Assembly (NCBI RefSeq): GCF_040656415.1
Contig: NZ_JBFAMC010000003.1
Span: forward strand, 124,001 to 188,000
Source: Rhodococcus_F sp040656415
GTDB taxonomy: Bacteria; Actinomycetota; Actinomycetes; Mycobacteriales; Mycobacteriaceae
Direction: 5' to 3'
Length of the DNA: 64,000 nucleotides
Each line of letters starts with the position of its first letter. Within the stretch, counting starts at the first letter, position 1. The translations under genes were made by a program, and so were the position numbers. Below, in pieces: positions 59,791 to 64,000 of the stretch. The notes under the pieces were generated by a model, which ran no database searches, had not been told where the DNA came from, and saw only the letters and a program-made list of their open reading frames with translations.

Positions 59791-60755
59791 GAGGCGCCCG
59801 CCAGCGAATCGACAACGCGCCCGCGATGGAACGCAGGTGTGCCCCAAGCCGTCACGAGCGCTCGAACCTTCGTGAGCCACAGCGACAGGTCGTGTTCCTG
59901 GGTGTATCCGATGGCGCCGTGCACCTGCAGTGCGACTCGTGCGGCGCGATAGGCGGCGTCGCCGCATGCCACCTTGGCGGCCGAAGTGTCGCGGGCTGCG
60001 TCGGGGGCACCGTCGCGGACGGAAAGCGCGGCACCGAACAGTAGCGGCCTCGACATTTCCAGCCCGACCGCGACATCGGCCAGGTGATGTTTGATGGCCT
60101 GGAAGCTTCCGATGACCCTGCCGAACTGCTTGCGCTGCTTCGCGTAGTCGGTGGTGACCTCGAGCAGGGTTTGGCCGAGCCCCTGTAACTGGGCCGCGGT
60201 CGCGAGGACGCCCAAGTCGAATGCGGGCATGAAATCGCCCTCGCCCAACACTTCCGACTCGGTGAGCGAGAACAGTCGCCGCGACCGGTCGACCGACGCC
60301 TGAGCTGAACCCGGTTCGCCCAGACGGATGGTCGAGCCGTCGACCAGCAGGACGATATCGGCAGACTCGGCATCGACAGCGAACGGCACGTGTGGAGGTG
60401 CCGCAATGGTGGCGAGCGATCCGGATGCCAACGCGGGCAACTTGTCAGGCGCCACCTGTGCGAGTAGGGCAGGGGCGACGGCAAGGGTCTCCGCCACCGG
60501 ACCGGGAACGGCGTGACGTCCGAGCTGTTCGACCGCGACCACGAGGTCGACGGCATCGGCACCGAGTCCGTCGTTCTCCTCCGGAACCATCAATGCGTTG
60601 ACGCCGGTTTCGGCGAGGCGCTGCCACAGCTCGAGGCCCGGTCCGGTATCGCCGGTGCTCCATGCGCGGACCACTTGCGGCATGTCGGCCTTCGTCAGCA
60701 GCGCGTCGATGCTGGACGCGAAGTCGGTGTGAGAGGAATCGAGTGCGAACCTCAC
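59787..60755 (-). CDS. acyl-CoA dehydrogenase, FadE32-like
   Basis: 322 residues from GTG 60755 (VRFALDSSHTDFASSIDALL), the length of M. tuberculosis FadE32/33. Motifs: MVPEENDGLGADAVDLVVAV, QRKQFGRVIGSFQAIKHHLA and LQVHGAIGYTQEHDLSLWLT. GTG overlaps the upstream stop (GTGA). The frame is open far upstream only because it runs antisense-like through the next gene. Predicted to be a subunit of a heteromeric dehydrogenase acting on a C/D-ring steroid CoA thioester. Confidence 0.88.
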   Translation of the reverse strand: MRFALDSSHTDFASSIDALLTKADMPQVVRAWSTGDTGPGLELWQRLAETGVNALMVPEENDGLGADAVDLVVAVEQLGRHAVPGPVAETLAVAPALLAQVAPDKLPALASGSLATIAAPPHVPFAVDAESADIVLLVDGSTIRLGEPGSAQASVDRSRRLFSLTESEVLGEGDFMPAFDLGVLATAAQLQGLGQTLLEVTTDYAKQRKQFGRVIGSFQAIKHHLADVAVGLEMSRPLLFGAALSVRDGAPDAARDTSAAKVACGDAAYRAARVALQVHGAIGYTQEHDLSLWLTKVRALVTAWGTPAFHRGRVVDSLAGAS

Positions 60756-61912
60756 CGGTCCCCCTTCGGTAGTCCGAGCAGTCGCTCGGCGATCACGTTC
60801 TTCTGGATCTCGTTGGTGCCTGCGTAGATCGGTCCCGACAGCGAGAACAGGTAGCCGTCCATCCAGTTGTCGGCGAGTTCGGCCGAGGCACCCTGCAGCT
60901 CGAGCGCGGTCTCGTGGGTGGCGATGTCCCACTCGGACCAGAACACCTTGTTGATCGATGATTCGGCGCCCAAATGCCCGCCCTCTGCGAGTCGGGTGAC
61001 GGTGCCGAATGTGCTGAGTTGGTATGCGCGGGCGCCGATCCAGGCGTCCGCGATACGGTTCCGCATCGCGGTGTCGTCTGTTTGCCGGGTGGTCTCGAAC
61101 AGCTCTACGAGACGATCGACCGTGGCGAGAAACCGGCCCGGACTGCGCAGCGACAGCCCGCGTTCGTTGGATGCCGTGCTCATCGCGACGCGCCACCCCT
61201 CGTTCACGCCGCCGATCACCCCGGACTCGCCGGGATGGTCGGGGTCGTCCGGGACGAAGACATCCTCGAGGAATATCTCTGCGAAGCCAGGTTCGCCGTC
61301 GAGTTGATCGATCGGCCGGACTGTTACGCCTTTCGAGCGCAAGTCGAACATGAAGTACGTGATGCCCCTGTGCCGCTGCGCTTCGGGATCGGAGCGAAAC
61401 AGCCCGAAGCCCCAATCAGCAAAGCTCGCCCGGGAACTCCAGGTCTTCTGTCCGTTCAGCACCCACCCTCCGTCGACGCGATGGGCGGTCGATCGCAGTG
61501 ACGCGAGATCGCTGCCTGCCTCCGGTTCGGACCATGCCTGAGCCCAGATGTCGTCGGCGCGGGCCATGCGCGGCATGATGCGGGTGAGCTGCTCGGCGCT
61601 GGCATGCTCGAACAGGGTCGGTGCCAGCAGGAAGATTCCGTTCTGGCTGACTCGTCCTGGCGCACCGGAGCGGTAGTACTCCTCCTCGAAGACCACCCAT
61701 TCCAACAAGGACGCATCGCGTCCGCCGAGATCGCGCGGCCAGGACACCACCGACAACCGGGCATCGGCGAGCGTGCGTTCCCACTCACGATGGGCTTCGA
61801 ACCCCTCGGCTGTGTCCATCGAGGGAAGCGGCACTGCAGGAACATTCTCGCGCAAGAACGTCCGGACTTCGTCGCGGAAGGCGAGGGTGGCGTCGTCGAA
61901 GTCGAGGTCCAC
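60752..61912 (-). CDS. acyl-CoA dehydrogenase, FadE31-like
   Basis: 386 residues, full-length FAD acyl-CoA dehydrogenase. Motifs: VSWPRDLGGRDASLLEWVVF, WAQAWSEPEAGSDLASLRST (FAD contacts), NGQKTWSSRASFADWGFGLF and near the C-terminus PIYAGTNEIQKNVIAERLLG. The position of the classical YEGT Glu is Ala (YAGT), so the base must lie elsewhere or in a partner subunit. GTG 61912 directly abuts the hydratase stop. Confidence 0.9.
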   Translation of the reverse strand: MDLDFDDATLAFRDEVRTFLRENVPAVPLPSMDTAEGFEAHREWERTLADARLSVVSWPRDLGGRDASLLEWVVFEEEYYRSGAPGRVSQNGIFLLAPTLFEHASAEQLTRIMPRMARADDIWAQAWSEPEAGSDLASLRSTAHRVDGGWVLNGQKTWSSRASFADWGFGLFRSDPEAQRHRGITYFMFDLRSKGVTVRPIDQLDGEPGFAEIFLEDVFVPDDPDHPGESGVIGGVNEGWRVAMSTASNERGLSLRSPGRFLATVDRLVELFETTRQTDDTAMRNRIADAWIGARAYQLSTFGTVTRLAEGGHLGAESSINKVFWSEWDIATHETALELQGASAELADNWMDGYLFSLSGPIYAGTNEIQKNVIAERLLGLPKGDR

Positions 61913-62785
61913 CTACTTCGCCCCCTCGCTCGAATTGCGAGCACCCGCCGCCATGGACTTGGCGTTCATGCCGGCGAGTGAATCGGTGCCGACCTCTGCG
62001 TTGTGCGCGTGCGCGAAATGATGCAGGCCGAAGACGGAGTCCATGCCGTTGCGCATGCCCATCTGGTCTTCGCACTGATTGACGGCCTTCTTCGTCAGCG
62101 CCAGCCCGAATCGCGGCATCGCCGAAATGCGTTCGGCAATTGCGAGTGTCTCTTTCTCGAGATCCTCACGAGGGACTACCCGGTTGACCATGCCCACCTC
62201 GTAGGCCCGCTGGGCGGTGAAACGGTCACCCGTGTAGAGGATTTCCTTCGCGAATCGCGGCCCCAACATCCACGGGTGCGCGAAGTACTCGACCCCGGGA
62301 ATGCCCATGCGTACGACTGGATCGGAGAAGAACGCATCATCCGACGCCACGATCAGGTCGCAAACCCATGCCAGCATCAGTCCGCCGGCGATGCATGCCC
62401 CTTGGACCATCGCGATGGTCGGCTTCGGGATTTCCCGCCAGCGGCGGCACATCCCGAGATAGACCTCCATCTCGCGGGCGAAACGCTGATCACCGCCCGG
62501 CTTGTCGACGTGGTCCCACCACATGACGGCCTTGTTTTCGTAGTGGACATGGTGGTCGCGCCCAGGGGTGCCGATGTCGTGGCCTGCGCAGAAGTGCTTC
62601 CCGTTGCCGGCGAGAACGATCACCTTCACGTCGTCGTCCTCGACGGCCTGTTCGAACGCGGCGTCGAGAGCGTAGGTCATCACCGAGTTCTGGGCATTTC
62701 GGTAATCGGGGCGGTTGAGGGTCACGAATGCGACGCCGTCGCGTACCTCGTAGGTGACGACGTCACCCTCGTCGGGGACCGTCAT
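61913..62785 (-). CDS. enoyl-CoA hydratase/isomerase (crotonase) family protein
   Basis: 290 residues. Crotonase motifs: FVTLNRPDYRNAQN, VIVLAGNGKHFCAGHDIG (oxyanion hole) and VQGACIAGGLMLAWVCDLIV; MGIPGVEYFAHPWMLGPRFA replaces the usual catalytic-Glu stretch, so a standard hydratase Glu pair is not obvious. A ~30-residue insertion (PGRDHHVHYENKAVMWWDHV) follows the first half. Coupled by ATGA to the ligase. It might hydrolyse or cleave a ring-derived CoA ester rather than simply hydrate it (inference). Confidence 0.88.
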   Translation of the reverse strand: MTVPDEGDVVTYEVRDGVAFVTLNRPDYRNAQNSVMTYALDAAFEQAVEDDDVKVIVLAGNGKHFCAGHDIGTPGRDHHVHYENKAVMWWDHVDKPGGDQRFAREMEVYLGMCRRWREIPKPTIAMVQGACIAGGLMLAWVCDLIVASDDAFFSDPVVRMGIPGVEYFAHPWMLGPRFAKEILYTGDRFTAQRAYEVGMVNRVVPREDLEKETLAIAERISAMPRFGLALTKKAVNQCEDQMGMRNGMDSVFGLHHFAHAHNAEVGTDSLAGMNAKSMAAGARNSSEGAK

Positions 62786-64000
62786 ATTTTCTCCTCACGC
62801 AGAATGTTCTTCATTACCTTCCCGGAAGGGTTCCGGGGCAGGGAATCCACGAACCGCACCGAGCGGGGGACTTTGAAGTTGGCCAGGTGCTCCCGGCAGT
62901 ATGCGATCACCTCGTCCTCGGTGATGCCGTCGCGGCGAACGATGAAGGCGCGTCCCACCTCTCCCATGCGCGGGTCGGGGATTCCGATGACCGCGGATTC
63001 GGCGACGCCCTCTAGTCGGGCGAGCGCGTTCTCCACCTCTGTCGGATAGACGTTGAAGCCACCCGAGATGTACATGTCCTTGAGGCGGTCGGTGATATCG
63101 ACATAGCCGCGGTCGTCGAGGGTGCCCACGTCGCCTGTGTGCAGCCAACCATCTGGGTCTATCGTCTTGGCGGTTGTCTCCGGGTCGTCTAGGTACCCGA
63201 GCATCACACCCTCGCCACGCACGAGAATCTCACCCTGATCACCGATCCGCACCTCCATACCGGGGACGGCGCGGCCCGATGTGGTGGAGACGGTTATCGG
63301 ATCGTCGTCCGTGCGGCACATCGTGATCATCGCCGCTTCGGTCTGACCGTAGGCGGTGAGGACGGCGTCGAAACTCAGTTCGGACTGCATGCGTTCGACG
63401 AGCACCACTGGAACCGCGGCGGCTCCCGTCACAGCTATCCGCAGGCTCGACAGTTCGTAGTTCGGGCGGTCTGGGTGATCGAGAATGCTCTGGAAGATAG
63501 TCGGGGCGCCCGGCAGCACGGTGATCTGCTTCGCTTGCACTGCTGCCATCACTTCTGCCACGTCGAACACCGCCATGGGGACGATGGTCGCACCGCTGAG
63601 TAGGCAGACCAAGATGCCTGCCTTGTACCCGAAGGTATGGAAGAACGGGTTGACGATCAGGTAGTTGTCCCGTGATGTGACCTCCGCGCACTCGACCCAC
63701 ACCGCGGCGGCGCCCACCGTCTGCCGATGCGCGCTCATGACCCCCTTGCTCTTGCCCGTGGTGCCCGACGTGAACATCACGTCGGCGATGTCGTCGGCGG
63801 AGACGGAATCGGCGCGAGCGTTCGCTTCGTCTCGCCACTGGTCGGTGGCGAGGGCGAGAAAGTCGCCGAAGGCCAGTAACTCGGGTGAAGGGGGTCCGCT
63901 GTCAGTGTCGTCGTCGGTGATCGGCACCTGGACGACTGTGGGAATGTCGAGGGCCGATGCATTTCGAAGCGAGGCGTAGCGGTCGGTACCGAGGAAGTTG
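62782..64000 (-). CDS. FadD3-like acyl-CoA ligase (5' end outside window)
   Basis: ANL-superfamily acyl-CoA synthetase, about 406 codons present; the frame is open through base 64000 (reading NFLGTDRYASLRNASALDIP at the edge), so the N-terminus is missing. Motifs: AMP-binding MFTSGTTGKSKGVMSAH, YGQTEAAMI, GWLHTGDVGTLDDRGYVDIT, DRLKDMYISGGFNVYPTEVE and the C-terminal catalytic Lys region LPRNPSGKVMKNIL. In mycobacteria FadD3 activates HIP, the C/D-ring propionate left after HsaD. The downstream fadE31-32-33-like genes support that role. Confidence 0.88.
   Translation of the reverse strand, partial: NFLGTDRYASLRNASALDIPTVVQVPITDDDTDSGPPSPELLAFGDFLALATDQWRDEANARADSVSADDIADVMFTSGTTGKSKGVMSAHRQTVGAAAVWVECAEVTSRDNYLIVNPFFHTFGYKAGILVCLLSGATIVPMAVFDVAEVMAAVQAKQITVLPGAPTIFQSILDHPDRPNYELSSLRIAVTGAAAVPVVLVERMQSELSFDAVLTAYGQTEAAMITMCRTDDDPITVSTTSGRAVPGMEVRIGDQGEILVRGEGVMLGYLDDPETTAKTIDPDGWLHTGDVGTLDDRGYVDITDRLKDMYISGGFNVYPTEVENALARLEGVAESAVIGIPDPRMGEVGRAFIVRRDGITEDEVIAYCREHLANFKVPRSVRFVDSLPRNPSGKVMKNILREEKI

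Noticed and set aside
1..64000. tRNA or rRNA genes, or an integrase/transposase that would define the island's mobility
   Set aside because: None recognised on reading both strands; small tRNAs could still be missed without a covariance search.

Overview
The window is high-GC actinobacterial DNA, most likely from a Rhodococcus or a close relative in the Nocardiaceae. The evidence is a steroid-ring catabolism cluster (kstD, kshA, hsaEGF, hsaADCB) whose blocks are arranged as in Mycobacterium tuberculosis and rhodococci, KstR-type operators of the form TnnAACnnGTTnnA, frequent GTG starts, and ATGA/GTGA translational coupling.

Layout. 1-6.1 kb: the end of a DrrAB-like ABC exporter, a MobA-like nucleotidyltransferase, an alpha/beta hydrolase, a LysR regulator, type II NADH dehydrogenase and a Nudix hydrolase. 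6.4-8.5 kb: five tandem minus-strand paralogues of a small soluble protein I do not recognise. 8.6-10.2 kb: a PuuE-like deacetylase and a secreted NlpC/P60 protein. 10.4-23.6 kb: steroid block, with two divergent KstR-type promoter regions (kstD/hsaE and kshA/hsaA) and, between them, a VOC protein, a membrane-hydrolase fusion and two small proteins. 23.7-35.3 kb: an unassigned nitrogen-compound catabolic locus (class III aminotransferase, semialdehyde dehydrogenase, DUF3830, PhzF, amidase, 2-hydroxyacid dehydrogenase, two Asp/Glu-racemase-fold proteins, GntR regulator, M20 amidohydrolase, MHS permease). Its two divergent promoters share a GATTGTC-type palindrome.

35.3-45.5 kb: a foreign island. 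Imperfect ~320-bp direct repeats, each carrying the 5' end of a PucR-type regulator gene, flank a three-gene translationally coupled defence-like operon: a very large N6-adenine methyltransferase, a PLD-nuclease/SNF2-helicase fusion, and a HEPN-DUF3320-like protein. It lacks the other genes that define BREX or DISARM.

45.3-50.2 kb: the intact PucR-type regulator, a NarL-type two-component system, and a KstR-box-preceded SDR/acetoacetate-decarboxylase-family pair. 50.2-56.5 kb is a scrapyard with some live genes: a YVTN-propeller fragment, a three-way-junction inverted-repeat element, a frameshifted VirD4/TraG-type coupling protein relic, a second DnaN-like clamp coupled to a small helix-turn-helix gene behind a palindrome, an ABC-F ATPase and a P450 C-terminal relic. 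56.5-58.7 kb: aldo/keto reductase, HAD phosphatase, ArsR regulator. 58.7-64 kb: a fully coupled minus-strand operon, FadD3-like ligase, enoyl-CoA hydratase and three acyl-CoA dehydrogenases resembling mycobacterial fadD3-fadE31-32-33, which degrades steroid C/D-ring propionate intermediates. The window therefore holds enzymes for steroid rings A/B (KshA, KstD, HsaA-G) and probably for rings C/D. All identifications come from reading translated sequence and motifs; no database search was run.
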